Below are positions 20,012 through 30,609 of a stretch of DNA of 64,000 nt, piece by piece. The notes under the pieces are model-generated. The model worked only from the letters and a program-made list of their open reading frames with translations, had not been told where the DNA came from and searched no databases. Location: NCBI GenBank assembly GCA_013214705.1, contig JABSRZ010000004.1, positions 248,001-312,000 on the forward strand. The letters run 5' to 3'. Source of the DNA: Hyphomicrobiales bacterium. GTDB lineage: Bacteria > Pseudomonadota > Alphaproteobacteria > Rhizobiales > OSC116. Made by a program: the position numbers and the translations under genes. Within the stretch, counting starts at the first letter, position 1. Every line of letters starts with the position of its first letter.

Positions 20012-21853
20012 TTAGATTTCCTGTTTCAACAAGGTTAAACGTGCATCTGCCTCATCTGTTTCAAGCTGACGATTCCACATTTGGGCATAGAGACCGTCTA
20101 GTTTTAACAGCTCGCTATGTTTGCCGCGTTCGGCTATTTCACCAGCTTTTAGAACAATAATTTCATCGGCATTTACCACGGTCGAGAGCCGATGCGCGAT
20201 CACCAATGTTGTGCGGTTTTTGGCCACTTGGTCTAATGCCGATTGTATATCTCGTTCGGTTTGGCTATCAAGTGCCGATGTCGCTTCATCCAATATAAGT
20301 ATGGCCGGGTTTTTCAATATAGTCCGCGCGATGGCGACCCGTTGCTTCTCGCCGCCAGAGAGTTTTAGGCCGCGTTCGCCAACCGGTGTATCAAAACCTT
20401 TGGGCAATAAATCTATAAAATCTGATATTTGCGCCAAGCGGGCGGCCTCGCGCACCTCATCGTCACTCGCGCCGGGGCGGCCATAGCGAATGTTGTAAGC
20501 GATGGTGTCGTTAAACAACACCGTGTCTTGTGGCACCATGCCGATAGCGGCACGTAGAGATTTTTGAGTTATGTCGCGTATGTCTTGGCCATCAATTTCA
20601 ACGCTGCCGGTTATGGTATCATAAAATCTATAAATAAGCCGTGAAATGGTCGATTTGCCAGCGCCAGACGGGCCAACAATGGCGATGGTTTTACCGGCAA
20701 GCACTTCAAAACTAATACCTTTTAGGATATCTCGGTCGGGGTCGTAATTAAATTTTACGTCCTTAAACGCCAACACAGCGCCGTTAAGTTTCAGCGCTTT
20801 TGCATCGGGTTTATCTTGAATTTCAGCATCTTTATTTAGCAATTCAAACATCATTTCGATGTCGGTCAACCCTTGGCGTATTTCCCGATATACGAAGCCA
20901 ATAAAATTTAACGGCCGGTAAATTTGCATCATGAATACATTGATCAACACAAAGTCGCCCAAGGTCATGCTGCCCGCTAAAACCCCGTTGACCGACATGA
21001 TGCTAATCACAATCATGCCCACCCAAAAAATCACCGATTGGCCAAAATTCAGCATACCCAACGAGGTCCACATTTTAATGGCAGCCCCCTCGTAAGTTTT
21101 CATTGATTGGTCAAACCGGTTTAATTCCATATCTTCGTTGCCAAAATATTTGACGGTTTCAAAATTAAGCAGGCTATCGATGGCTTTGGAATTGGCTTCG
21201 GTATCACTCTCATTCATCACCCGCCTGATGCCAATGCGCCAATTGCTAGCTTTGACGGTGAAATAAATATACGCCCCGATGGTGACTAACATGACGATGA
21301 AAAACGACCAGCCAAACATCCAAATAAACACCACCCCGATGATGACAAATTCAACCAATGCTGGCGCGGTGCTCAGCATGGTAAAACGTACAATGGTTTC
21401 GATGCCTTTGGTGCCACGTTCAATCACCCGCGACAGGCCGCCAATGCGCCGTTGCAAATGATATCTAAGCGATAAATTGTGCAAATGTTTAAACGTTCGC
21501 CGTGCTAATCCGCGCACTGCATGCTGGCCCACCGAGGCAAATAAAATATCGCGCAATTGCATAAAGCCAGCTTCAAAAATTTGGCCGACGCCATAAGCAA
21601 TGGCAAATATAACCGGCAACGACAGGCTTAGATAAAGCATTTGCTGGCTATCTGTAGGGTTGCCTAGCGCGTCAATGAGGCCTTTATAGGCAAACGGCAC
21701 CACGGTCGAAAACACTTTGGCCGCCATTAATGCGGCGATGGCCAAGATAACCCGTAACTTCAGGTCATTTCGATCTGCTGGCCACATATAAGGCCATAAT
21801 TTTTTGACGGTCGACAGCGATGAGCTATCTACATTTTTTTCCGCACTGGGCAT
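20012..21853 (-). CDS. ABC transporter, fused permease/ATPase (ABCB/Atm1-like)
   Basis: N-terminal TM domain; GPSGAGKSTISRLIYRFYD, LSGGEKQRVAIARTILKNPAILILDEATSALD. Confidence 0.93.
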   Translation of the reverse strand: MPSAEKNVDSSSLSTVKKLWPYMWPADRNDLKLRVILAIAALMAAKVFSTVVPFAYKGLIDALGNPTDSQQMLYLSLSLPVIFAIAYGVGQIFEAGFMQLRDILFASVGQHAVRGLARRTFKHLHNLSLRYHLQRRIGGLSRVIERGTKGIETIVRFTMLSTAPALVEFVIIGVVFIWMFGWSFFIVMLVTIGAYIYFTVKASNWRIGIRRVMNESDTEANSKAIDSLLNFETVKYFGNEDMELNRFDQSMKTYEGAAIKMWTSLGMLNFGQSVIFWVGMIVISIMSVNGVLAGSMTLGDFVLINVFMMQIYRPLNFIGFVYREIRQGLTDIEMMFELLNKDAEIQDKPDAKALKLNGAVLAFKDVKFNYDPDRDILKGISFEVLAGKTIAIVGPSGAGKSTISRLIYRFYDTITGSVEIDGQDIRDITQKSLRAAIGMVPQDTVLFNDTIAYNIRYGRPGASDDEVREAARLAQISDFIDLLPKGFDTPVGERGLKLSGGEKQRVAIARTILKNPAILILDEATSALDSQTERDIQSALDQVAKNRTTLVIAHRLSTVVNADEIIVLKAGEIAERGKHSELLKLDGLYAQMWNRQLETDEADARLTLLKQEI

Positions 21854-22052
21854 TCACGTCTCCAAGACTGATGATTTTGTTAGAATCATTCCAAAGAAAA
21901 CCAGTATAGAAGACAAACCACCCATCATGCAAGTTGCCGATTGATCTGACTAACTTCAAAACTCGTTGTAGAGCCGAGCCAAATATGATTAATTGGGCAA
22001 ACCAAACGCGCGGCGCAATAGCCACATCTTATTTATAGTTAAAGGAAATTTC

Positions 22053-22487
22053 ATGAGCTCCAAACCCCCATTCACCCTTGTTGGCTTCGATCACATTACA
22101 TTTCTCATCAATGACATGCGCCAAGCACTCAGTTTTTATCGCGATGTATTGGGTTGTGTTGATGGTTATTCATACCCAACAATAGGTATGGAACAAGTGT
22201 GGTGCGGTGCATCGCTTATCGTTTTGTGGGACATCACCCACGAGGGCGCTAAAAGCGCCATCCCGCCAGTAGCAGGAGGGCGTAATGTCGACCATGTTTG
22301 CCTTGCACTTAGCCCGTTTAAGCCAGAGGATATGCGCGCTCATTTAGCTACCCATAATGTTGCAATAGACAGAGAGGCCACTCATGGTGGTGCCCGCGGC
22401 ATGGGGCATTCTATTTATATTTTTGACCCATTTGGCAATAAATTAGAACTTAAAGGCCCAGCCGAATACCCGGACGGCAAGGATTGA
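22053..22487 (+). CDS. VOC-family (glyoxalase/dioxygenase-like) protein
   Basis: VGFDHITFLINDMRQALSFYRDVLG, IYIFDPFGNKLELKGP; AAAGGA upstream of ATG 22053. Confidence 0.88.
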   Translation: MSSKPPFTLVGFDHITFLINDMRQALSFYRDVLGCVDGYSYPTIGMEQVWCGASLIVLWDITHEGAKSAIPPVAGGRNVDHVCLALSPFKPEDMRAHLATHNVAIDREATHGGARGMGHSIYIFDPFGNKLELKGPAEYPDGKD

Positions 22488-22690
22488 TTAACTAATTTGG
22501 CTAATTTTGGGTTGAAAAAATTTGTCAAAAGCCTATGATTTAATAAGACAAACTTGCATTTGGCTTACTAAAGTTTGTTTTTGATATTCTAATTTGGCTG
22601 GTTTATTTGACATCTATCAATTGACAGTTTTTTTTAGGATGATACCTTGTAAGACTAAAGTATAAGATAAAAATATGGATAAGCGCCATA

Positions 22691-23086
22691 ATGAATTCAG
22701 ATAAACAATTAGCTGAATATTTAGGTACGTGTTTACGTGCAGTTAAATTGCGGGCTTTATCTGAAACAATATCGGCTGATTTCGTGTTTTCAAGCCCGCG
22801 TATTAAGGCTTATAATTTCGATCAATATTGCCAACATGTAGAAAGTTGGTCGGTTAGCATTGAAATAGAAATTATCAATATTGAACAAAAAGGCGATGTA
22901 TTTATAATTGATCAAATTATTCAAGCCGTTGACATTCCCAGAAATTATTTTGCAACCACGAAGAGGCGGGCTTTGATAACCATCACCAATCACATAGTGC
23001 AATCGATCCAAGTGGAATTTAGCGACCCAAATGAAATAGCATATATGAACATGGTCAACCCCATACCTGAAGACTTTAAACCATAA
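22691..23086 (+). CDS. Small conserved protein, tandem paralog 1 (possible NTF2-like fold)
   Basis: Intact 131-aa ORF with close homology to the next ORF. Confidence 0.7.
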   Translation: MNSDKQLAEYLGTCLRAVKLRALSETISADFVFSSPRIKAYNFDQYCQHVESWSVSIEIEIINIEQKGDVFIIDQIIQAVDIPRNYFATTKRRALITITNHIVQSIQVEFSDPNEIAYMNMVNPIPEDFKP

Positions 23087-23134
23087 TTTAATTTGAGTTT
23101 ATCGATACACATTTAACTACGGATATACAGCCTA

Positions 23135-23533
23135 ATGAATTCGGACAAAGAATTAGTTGAACATTTTACTTCGTGTTTAAGATCCAGTAAATTGCGTAAT
23201 TTATCTGAATCGATTTCACCTAATTTTGTGTTTTCAAGCCCGCGGGTTAATGCCTATAGTTTTGATCAGTTTTGTCAACATCTTGAAGACTGGTCAATTA
23301 ACATTGAAATAGAAATCATCAATATCGAGCAAGATGGAAATGTATATATAATTGATCAAGTTATCCAAACCGTCGACATCCCGCGAAATTATTTTGCCAC
23401 AGCAAAAAGAAAAATTTTTGTAACCGTTACTGATCATATAATACAATCGGTTAGAGTAGAATTTGACGCCGGACCAGAAGAAAAAGCCTATATGGACTCA
23501 GTCAACCCCATACTTGAGAAATTCAAGCCCTAA
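23135..23533 (+). CDS. Small conserved protein, tandem paralog 2 (possible NTF2-like fold)
   Basis: Intact 132-aa ORF, roughly two-thirds identical by eye to the preceding ORF (shared VFSSPR, IEIEIINIEQ, VDIPRNYFAT). Confidence 0.7.
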   Translation: MNSDKELVEHFTSCLRSSKLRNLSESISPNFVFSSPRVNAYSFDQFCQHLEDWSINIEIEIINIEQDGNVYIIDQVIQTVDIPRNYFATAKRKIFVTVTDHIIQSVRVEFDAGPEEKAYMDSVNPILEKFKP

Positions 23534-23672
23534 AAATCCAAGCCTTAAAAATCACTGCAACTAGTCATCACCATACCTATATTCAAACACTTGATCTTTT
23601 GCCTTTATATTCATGCAAAATTAACCAATCCAATTCACTATGAAAATTAAGATAAATTTTCGTTAGTGATGA

Positions 23673-24017
23673 GTGTCCTCCAATTTGCTGAACCAAATAA
23701 TCGACAATAATGACAATAAAGCTATGTATCTTTCACTCCTTTTTGGGGTGTCTTTGGTGCTCGCTAGTTTCATGTTGGCTCTTAGCCCTAAACCCAATAG
23801 CAAAGTTGCGGTCATTAATCTCCCTTGGTCACCAAACAACCACGCCATTTTTACAATTGCCCATGCAGATGCACGCATAGCGGCGGTTGGCGACATAAAT
23901 TGGATTGCAATTGCTGCGGATAATAATAAAAATTTAGTGGATAGGCTCTACCAAGCTGGGGCTTTTTTGGTTTTGGATGCAGCCTTTCTAATTTCATGTG
24001 GCATCATCTCTGGTTAA
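23673..24017 (+). CDS. Hypothetical protein with N-terminal hydrophobic segment
   Basis: 114-aa ORF (GTG start), 18 bp upstream of an MCP gene. Confidence 0.5.
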   Translation: MSSNLLNQIIDNNDNKAMYLSLLFGVSLVLASFMLALSPKPNSKVAVINLPWSPNNHAIFTIAHADARIAAVGDINWIAIAADNNKNLVDRLYQAGAFLVLDAAFLISCGIISG

Positions 24018-24034
24018 TATAAAAGGAATACAAA

Positions 24035-25510
24035 ATGGCGACAACACTTAATAGTGAGAATATTGACGGCTTTAGAGCTTCATTTGGTAAGTTTTTCTTC
24101 CCATTCTTATGGCTAAACTTCTTGGTTATATCGGCCATGATGTTTATAAACGGCGTTTATATGGCAGAATGGTTTACCGCCATCGGTTTTGTATCAACAG
24201 CGCTGCCAACCTATCTTTGGTCCAAAGATAAATCTTCGGCTTTGGTGCGCAATATGACATCGGCTTCGATGGCTCTATTGGTGGTTATGCTGATAAATGC
24301 CTATTCTGGCACGCCTTACCAAATTGACATACATATGTATATTTTCGCCAGCCTCGCGCTGATGGCAGGTTGGATTGATTGGCGCTCTAGTATTGTTTAT
24401 GTAGCGGTTATAGCCGTGCATCATTTGGTTTTAAACTTTTTATTCCCGCTGGCTGTGTTTCCTGAAGGCGCTAATTTCTTACGAGTTATATTTCACGCGA
24501 CGGTATTAATTGTTCAAGCCGCATTTCTGGTTTGGTTTATCCAACGTCTAACAAAATCCATCGCTGAAGCGAGTGACGCCGTTATCCACGCTGGTGAGGC
24601 ACAGAAAAGCGCCGAAATTCTATCGCTAGAAAGAGAACAGAGCGGCCTAGCCTCGACAAAACGCCAGGACCAAGTTGATGAGCTGATTAAAGCATTCCAA
24701 TCTAACATAGGATCGTCTTTAGACAGCGCGACAGAAAATAGCGCCAAAATGAAGCAAATTGCAGCTGACCTTACTGACATGTCAACCAATGCCAACGATC
24801 AAGTGACCATCGCTTCTGGCGCCTCAGAAGAAGCCTCTCAAAACGTCAACACTGTGGCGGTTGCTGCCGAAGAATTATCCTCATCTATTAGTGAGATTAC
24901 CCGCCAAGTTGAGCAAACGGCCAACATTGTGCAAACGGCGAGTGAAAAAGCTGCCCAAACTAATGAGCAAGTGATTAGTTTGAGCCAAAAAAGCCAAACC
25001 ATTGGCGCGGTTGTTTCGCTCATCCAAGACATTGCAGAACAAACAAATTTGCTGGCGCTAAACGCCACCATCGAAGCGGCGCGTGCCGGCGAAATGGGCA
25101 AAGGCTTTGCTGTTGTGGCATCTGAGGTTAAAAACCTTGCCAACCAAACCGCCAAAGCCACCGAGGAAATTTCGGCCCAAGTTACCGACATTCAGGCATC
25201 GACCAAAGATGCAGTCGAGGGCATTCAAGAAATTACCCAAATTATGGCCAAAGTGAACGAATATACAACGACCATTGGCTCATCTGTGGCGCAACAAAAC
25301 GATGCGACCATTGAGATATCTGAAAATGTGGCACAAGCCTCCAGTGGCACCCAAAGTGTGGCCAGCAATATGAGCAATATAGCCGAAACAATGGGCCAAA
25401 CCAATTCATCTGCCGCGGATGCTGCCCAAGCCTCAGAACGCATGGGCACTCAAATTGAGAGCCTAAAAACTGAAATTAATGACTTCCTCAAAAGTGTGGC
25501 AGCCGCTTAA
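24035..25510 (+). CDS. Methyl-accepting chemotaxis protein, membrane-anchored
   Basis: Several N-terminal TM segments; signalling hairpin [37 protein letters not shown]. Confidence 0.95.
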   Translation: MATTLNSENIDGFRASFGKFFFPFLWLNFLVISAMMFINGVYMAEWFTAIGFVSTALPTYLWSKDKSSALVRNMTSASMALLVVMLINAYSGTPYQIDIHMYIFASLALMAGWIDWRSSIVYVAVIAVHHLVLNFLFPLAVFPEGANFLRVIFHATVLIVQAAFLVWFIQRLTKSIAEASDAVIHAGEAQKSAEILSLEREQSGLASTKRQDQVDELIKAFQSNIGSSLDSATENSAKMKQIAADLTDMSTNANDQVTIASGASEEASQNVNTVAVAAEELSSSISEITRQVEQTANIVQTASEKAAQTNEQVISLSQKSQTIGAVVSLIQDIAEQTNLLALNATIEAARAGEMGKGFAVVASEVKNLANQTAKATEEISAQVTDIQASTKDAVEGIQEITQIMAKVNEYTTTIGSSVAQQNDATIEISENVAQASSGTQSVASNMSNIAETMGQTNSSAADAAQASERMGTQIESLKTEINDFLKSVAAA

Positions 25511-25513
25511 AAC

Positions 25514-25546
25514 AATGGCGGGAATAGCCACTCTATTCCCGCCATT
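25514..25546. terminator. Bidirectional intrinsic terminator between convergent genes
   Basis: AATGGCGGGAATAG-CCACT-CTATTCCCGCCATT, 14-bp perfect stem, short T/A tracts either side. Confidence 0.85.
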
Positions 25547-25560
25547 TTAACAGCCAGTTA

Positions 25561-27930
25561 TTATTCCGATTTTAGCACCGAAACCAAATCGATTTTATCG
25601 ATATTACGTTTTACCAACCAGCCAGAAACTATGGTGGCCACCACCACCGCAAGGCTAGCCAAAAAGAATGATTCAAAATTCACTTCGGCAGGTATTTTAT
25701 ATAAATCTGTGCTAAAGGCCGTGGCCGTGGCGAACGACAAATAATAGCCCAACACACAGCCAATAGGTAGCGAAACCAGCGTCACAATGGCCAATTCACC
25801 TAACAATACATAAGCCGCCTCGCCCTTAGTATAACCAATGCTGCGCAAACAGGCCAAATCGCGCCCGCCCTCGGCAAAAGCAATTTTGGCGCTGTTAAAC
25901 ACAATGCCAAAAGTGATGACAAAAGCGATAATCGCCATCACATAACGCACCGCGCCAGCTCCAGTATCCATTATCTTTTTAAACGCCGCTTTGGCATCTG
26001 CGGTGATGCTAACCGCCAATATATAGGGGGTGCTTTTTAACTCATCATAAATAGCCGCCTGTTGGCTTTTGTCCATTTTAATATACACGCCAGAGATAAG
26101 CTCACCTTGGTCTAGGATCTTGTTGAGGCTTGCTAAGCGCATATAAACCGGCGAGCCAACCAAAGTTTCGGTTATGGCAGCCACTTTTATATTAAGCGTT
26201 GGCCGCGCGCCACTTCTTATTTTTAAGGTAAGATCATCACCCACGCCAACCTGTAATTTTTCGGCCAAAGCCGATGCTAAAATTATTCCGGTTTCAACGA
26301 TGGGTATGGCTTCAAATTCGACATTTACCGCTCTGTTCAACTCTGGCGCGGCCACCAGCCCAGAAATTAGGCTTTTATGGGTTAATTGGCCATTTTGCAA
26401 TATGGCGGGCACAGCTCTAAACGGTTCAACTAGCTCTATGCCGGCTATTTTGCTTAACTCAGCCACCACATCTATCGGCATTGGCTGCACAAAATTCACC
26501 ATCGCGTCGCTGCGGTCAATAACTTCAAAACTCATTTCAATGCTTTTATCGAAGGACGCCATCAGGCTGATCATCGCCACCGAAAGCGACATGCCACTGG
26601 CGATGGCAATCATTGCCCCCAGCGCCCTAATCGGATGCCGCAAAAGCGTGCGTATAATCATACGTGAAGGTTGGTTAAACAGCCGTTTTGCCCAGGAACC
26701 AAAGCGTATAGACTTGCTAAAATCTGGCGGTGTGGCGGCATGCATTGCCACCGCTGGGTTGAGTTTGAATATATTTTTTAAAATATATGAACCGCCTATG
26801 GTAGCCGCAACAACGCTGACCAAATTGCCAATGAAAATAGCCTGATAATCGACCCGAAACTCTAAAAACGGGAATTTATAATAAATCTGATAAACACCGG
26901 CAAGTTCAAGCCCACCATAGACCCCGGCAACCGAGCCCAATATAGCCCCGCCTAAAGCAATGATAATGATGAATTTAAGATAATGCCGGCCAATTTCAGC
27001 GCTGCTATAACCAAAGGCTTTTAGCAGCCCAATCTGCTGGCGTTCAGCCTGAATGATCCGCGATATAACGATGAAAATTAGAAAGGCAGCAATGCCCAAA
27101 AATAACGGCGGCAAGGCTTGGGCACTCGCCTTGGCACCCTTAATTTCTTCACTGATAAACCGGTTAGAAACCAAATCTTCAACCCCATAAGCGCCATAGC
27201 CACCATGTGGGTCTAAAATGTCATCGATTTTGGTTAATATATTTGTTGTGTCGGCATCATCATCCAGCAAGAAAATTGCCTCGTTAAATTTGCCCGCGAG
27301 GCCAGTTATGTCTTCTAGATATCTTTGCTGCATCCAAATAACCGCAAACCGCGTGTCATCGGGCAATAATTCGCCCGGCATAGCAGCAAATAAAAACTCC
27401 GGCGCTTGCGCCACACCAACAACATTAAACTGTTGTTTTTGGCCTCCAATGATGGCGGTTATCGCCTCGCCCACTTTGATATTATGCGCATCTGCAAATG
27501 AATTTAACAGCAATATTTCATTCGCCACATCTGGCGCAATCATCCGACCAGCAGACAAGAAAACGTCATTTATTTGGGCTTTGCCTTGGTTAGGGAGCGA
27601 TAAAGCTTGCGCCAAAACACCGGTTTTGCTGTTTGGCATATCTATCAATATGCTGCCACGCACCCGGCCTTGCACATTTTCTACGCCGTCTATTTTTGCC
27701 AACTCCACCAGCACTTGGCTCTGCGCGGCTTGGGTTGGGGCAAATATATCGGCCAATTTATAATCTTCATAATAAGATTTTTTGGTCTCCTCTAACGACA
27801 CCACCAAGCCGTCCATCATCACCAAAACCATCACGCCGAGTGCCATCACTAGCCCTATGGCAATGGCTTGCCATTTCATCCGCCTTAAATCTCTGAATAA
27901 TTTTCTATCTAACGAGCTCATCATCGACAT
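25561..27930 (-). CDS. ABC transporter permease, FtsX/MacB-like (two FtsX domains)
   Basis: 789 aa; RIIQAERQQIGLLKAFGYSSAEIGRHYL and GGRDLACLRSIGYTKGEAAYVLLGE motifs. Confidence 0.9.
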   Translation of the reverse strand: MSMMSSLDRKLFRDLRRMKWQAIAIGLVMALGVMVLVMMDGLVVSLEETKKSYYEDYKLADIFAPTQAAQSQVLVELAKIDGVENVQGRVRGSILIDMPNSKTGVLAQALSLPNQGKAQINDVFLSAGRMIAPDVANEILLLNSFADAHNIKVGEAITAIIGGQKQQFNVVGVAQAPEFLFAAMPGELLPDDTRFAVIWMQQRYLEDITGLAGKFNEAIFLLDDDADTTNILTKIDDILDPHGGYGAYGVEDLVSNRFISEEIKGAKASAQALPPLFLGIAAFLIFIVISRIIQAERQQIGLLKAFGYSSAEIGRHYLKFIIIIALGGAILGSVAGVYGGLELAGVYQIYYKFPFLEFRVDYQAIFIGNLVSVVAATIGGSYILKNIFKLNPAVAMHAATPPDFSKSIRFGSWAKRLFNQPSRMIIRTLLRHPIRALGAMIAIASGMSLSVAMISLMASFDKSIEMSFEVIDRSDAMVNFVQPMPIDVVAELSKIAGIELVEPFRAVPAILQNGQLTHKSLISGLVAAPELNRAVNVEFEAIPIVETGIILASALAEKLQVGVGDDLTLKIRSGARPTLNIKVAAITETLVGSPVYMRLASLNKILDQGELISGVYIKMDKSQQAAIYDELKSTPYILAVSITADAKAAFKKIMDTGAGAVRYVMAIIAFVITFGIVFNSAKIAFAEGGRDLACLRSIGYTKGEAAYVLLGELAIVTLVSLPIGCVLGYYLSFATATAFSTDLYKIPAEVNFESFFLASLAVVVATIVSGWLVKRNIDKIDLVSVLKSE

Positions 27931-27936
27931 GTCCCT

Positions 27937-28653
27937 TTACCACTCTATTTCATCAGCTTTGGCTTTATGCGCGTTGGTGCGAATGTCGACAATGTTGCCA
28001 TCGGCAAAATTAATCACCCTATCGGCCATGGCGGCGGTGGCCACGGCATGGGTAACGATGATGATGGAAGTGCCCAGATTTTCATTTATATCCTGCAATA
28101 TATTTAAAATAGTGCGGCCGGTTTGGCTGTCGAGCGCCCCCGTTGGCTCGTCACAAAATAACACCGATGGTTGTTTGGCAATGGCGCGGGCGATAGCCAC
28201 ACGCTGCAATTCACCGCCCGACATTTGGCTGGGGAAATGGTTCATTCTATCAGTCAGGCCGACCATTTCTAGCGCTTGTTTGGCGGGTAATGGCTGTTTG
28301 GCAATTTCGGTCACCAACTCGACATTTTCCAGCGCTGTGAGCGAGGGCAGTAAATTATATTGCTGAAAAATAAACCCCACATTATGCCGGCGATATTTAG
28401 TCATCGCCTTGTCCTTCATCGCCGAAACTTCGATGTCGTTAAAATAAACCTTACCTGATGTTGGTTTATCCAACCCGCCTAATATATTGAGCAAAGTCGA
28501 TTTGCCACTTCCCGATGGCCCGAGCAAAACCACAAATTCCTTAGCCGGAATTTCGACATTTACCCCACGCAACGCATCCACCTGACCATCGCCTTGGCCA
28601 TAGGTTTTGACTAGGTTTTCGGTTCTAAATGCAAATTTAGTTTCGCCAGACAT
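27937..28653 (-). CDS. ABC transporter ATP-binding protein (LolD/MacB type)
   Basis: GPSGSGKSTLLNILGGLD, MSGGELQRVAIARAIAKQPSVLFCDEPTGALD. Confidence 0.95.
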   Translation of the reverse strand: MSGETKFAFRTENLVKTYGQGDGQVDALRGVNVEIPAKEFVVLLGPSGSGKSTLLNILGGLDKPTSGKVYFNDIEVSAMKDKAMTKYRRHNVGFIFQQYNLLPSLTALENVELVTEIAKQPLPAKQALEMVGLTDRMNHFPSQMSGGELQRVAIARAIAKQPSVLFCDEPTGALDSQTGRTILNILQDINENLGTSIIIVTHAVATAAMADRVINFADGNIVDIRTNAHKAKADEIEW

Positions 28654-28851
28654 AATATCTCCACATGCATATTGTTAATAAAATATGAACTAAGTTTATT
28701 TTCGAATTAACATTATCGCAACGAATAATTTTAATAATCTAGACTATTGATATGTAACAATATGTTTTTCAATGACTTATTGAGTATACAAAACCATTAC
28801 ACCGCTTATAATTGGGTTATATTTAGCCACAAAATATATTAGGGATATAAG

Positions 28852-29622
28852 ATGACATCACTCGATTTATTTAAATTAAGCGGTAAAACTTGCCTTATTA
28901 CTGGCTCTAGCCGTGGCATTGGCAGGGCTTTGGCAGGTGGTTTAGCTGAAGCGGGTGCAAAAATAATCTTAAATGGCCGCGATGGCGGCACGCTAAAAAC
29001 CACCGCCGATGAGTTAAGAGCCAAGGGCGCAAATGTGTACGAACTGGTATTTGATGTGAGTGACCATGGCGCCAGTAAAACCGCCGTAGACACCTTTGAG
29101 GCCAACAATGGAGCTATCGACATTTTGATAAACAATGCTGGCATGCAGCACCGCACCGCGTTAGAAGATTTCCCGCCCGAAGCCTTTGACAAGCTCATGC
29201 GAACCAATGTTTATTCGGTATTTAATGTCGGGCAGGCTTGTGCAAAACATATGATAAAACGCGGTAGAGGCAAAATAATTAACCTGGCCTCTATTCAGAC
29301 CGCCCTCGCCCGCCCGTCCATTGCGCCTTACACAGCGTCTAAAGGCGCGGTAAGTAATTTCACCAAAGGCATGGCGACTGATTGGGGGCCAAAAGGCTTG
29401 CAAATAAATGCGCTTGCGCCGGGTTATTTCAAAACCGAACTTAACCAAGCTTTGGTAGATGACCCCGAATTTAGTGCGTGGGTGGCAAAACGCACCCCTG
29501 CAGGCCGTTGGGGCGACATCGATGAACTTATTGGCGCGGCTATATTTCTAGCATCCGATGCATCTAACTTTGTCAATGGCATCACGCTTTATGTCGATGG
29601 TGGCATGTCTAGTTGCATATAG
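28852..29622 (+). CDS. SDR-family oxidoreductase (gluconate 5-dehydrogenase-like)
   Basis: TGSSRGIGRALAGGLAEAG, NNAGMQHR, YTASKGAVSNFTKGMA, LYVDGGMSS. Confidence 0.92.
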   Translation: MTSLDLFKLSGKTCLITGSSRGIGRALAGGLAEAGAKIILNGRDGGTLKTTADELRAKGANVYELVFDVSDHGASKTAVDTFEANNGAIDILINNAGMQHRTALEDFPPEAFDKLMRTNVYSVFNVGQACAKHMIKRGRGKIINLASIQTALARPSIAPYTASKGAVSNFTKGMATDWGPKGLQINALAPGYFKTELNQALVDDPEFSAWVAKRTPAGRWGDIDELIGAAIFLASDASNFVNGITLYVDGGMSSCI

Positions 29623-29625
29623 AGT

Positions 29626-30492
29626 TTATGCGGCGGTTATTTTGGCTCTGAATTCTCTGGGTGTCAGGTGTTTTTGGCGCTTAAATTGACGGTTAAAATT
29701 TACCAGAGATTTAAACCCCACATCATGGCTTATATGCGCAATCGCCCGGTCACTTTTTATCAATAATGAGCAGGCTTTGCCGATCCGCAACCTAATGATA
29801 TAATCTGTTGGTCGGTGATTTGTATAACGCAAAAACATCCGATGAAAACCCGATACGCTCAACGCCGATATATTGGCTAAATCGGCCACTTTTAAGTCAT
29901 CTGTATAATTTTGGTGCATATATTGCAGCACACGGTCTATCCGCACCGACATAATTTGAGGCGTTAGCTGGCTAGCATAAACCTCACTTGCTAGCGAGCA
30001 AGATTGTTTGTCAGTTGTTAACCTTTGCAAAATGGCCAAAAAGCTTAAGGTTTTTTCGGCCGCAGATTGGTTGACCAAAGACAAAATATCTAAACGCAAC
30101 TCATCCGACATTTGGTTAGAGAATTTAACCGCGCGGCTAGAGCGGGTGAGCAACCCAGCCAAGCCTTTAAGTTCGGGCATTATTTTCACCAAGTTCATCA
30201 CCCATTCATGGTCAAACCACATAACAATGGCATGGTGCGGTAGTTGTTGGTTCATTTTTGCGTTCGATTGCCAGGTGTGTGGTAAATTTGGCCCAAGCAA
30301 GACCAAATCTCCATCTTTATAGCCACCAATATGATCGCCAATAAACCGCTGCCCCTGCGAGTTGAGTGTTAACGTCAACTCATATTCCCTATGGTGATGC
30401 CACTCAAACGGTATCGAAACATCTAATTCTCTGTTCATCATCACCCATGATAAATTATCGACCGGGACTATTTTTTCTAACCATAATTTCAT
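29626..30492 (-). CDS. AraC-family transcriptional regulator
   Basis: C-terminal double HTH: VADLANISALSVSGFHRMFLRYTNHRPTDYIIRLRIGKACSLL...ISHDVGFKSLVNFNRQFKRQKHLTPREFR. Confidence 0.93.
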   Translation of the reverse strand: MKLWLEKIVPVDNLSWVMMNRELDVSIPFEWHHHREYELTLTLNSQGQRFIGDHIGGYKDGDLVLLGPNLPHTWQSNAKMNQQLPHHAIVMWFDHEWVMNLVKIMPELKGLAGLLTRSSRAVKFSNQMSDELRLDILSLVNQSAAEKTLSFLAILQRLTTDKQSCSLASEVYASQLTPQIMSVRIDRVLQYMHQNYTDDLKVADLANISALSVSGFHRMFLRYTNHRPTDYIIRLRIGKACSLLIKSDRAIAHISHDVGFKSLVNFNRQFKRQKHLTPREFRAKITAA

Positions 30493-30609
30493 ATTGATTC
30501 TCTTGAGAACAGCTCATTTTATGCCACAATAGTATTAGTATTAGCCAAAAAGCGACGACATACAATGATTTTTGTCCTTAAACTAAGGATGAATAGAAAA
30601 GGGAATATT

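Noticed and set aside
26174-28366. Long + strand ORFs (223, 181 and 194 aa) antisense to the ABC exporter genes
   Set aside because: Opposite strand carries clear FtsX-permease and ATPase genes; these are composition shadows
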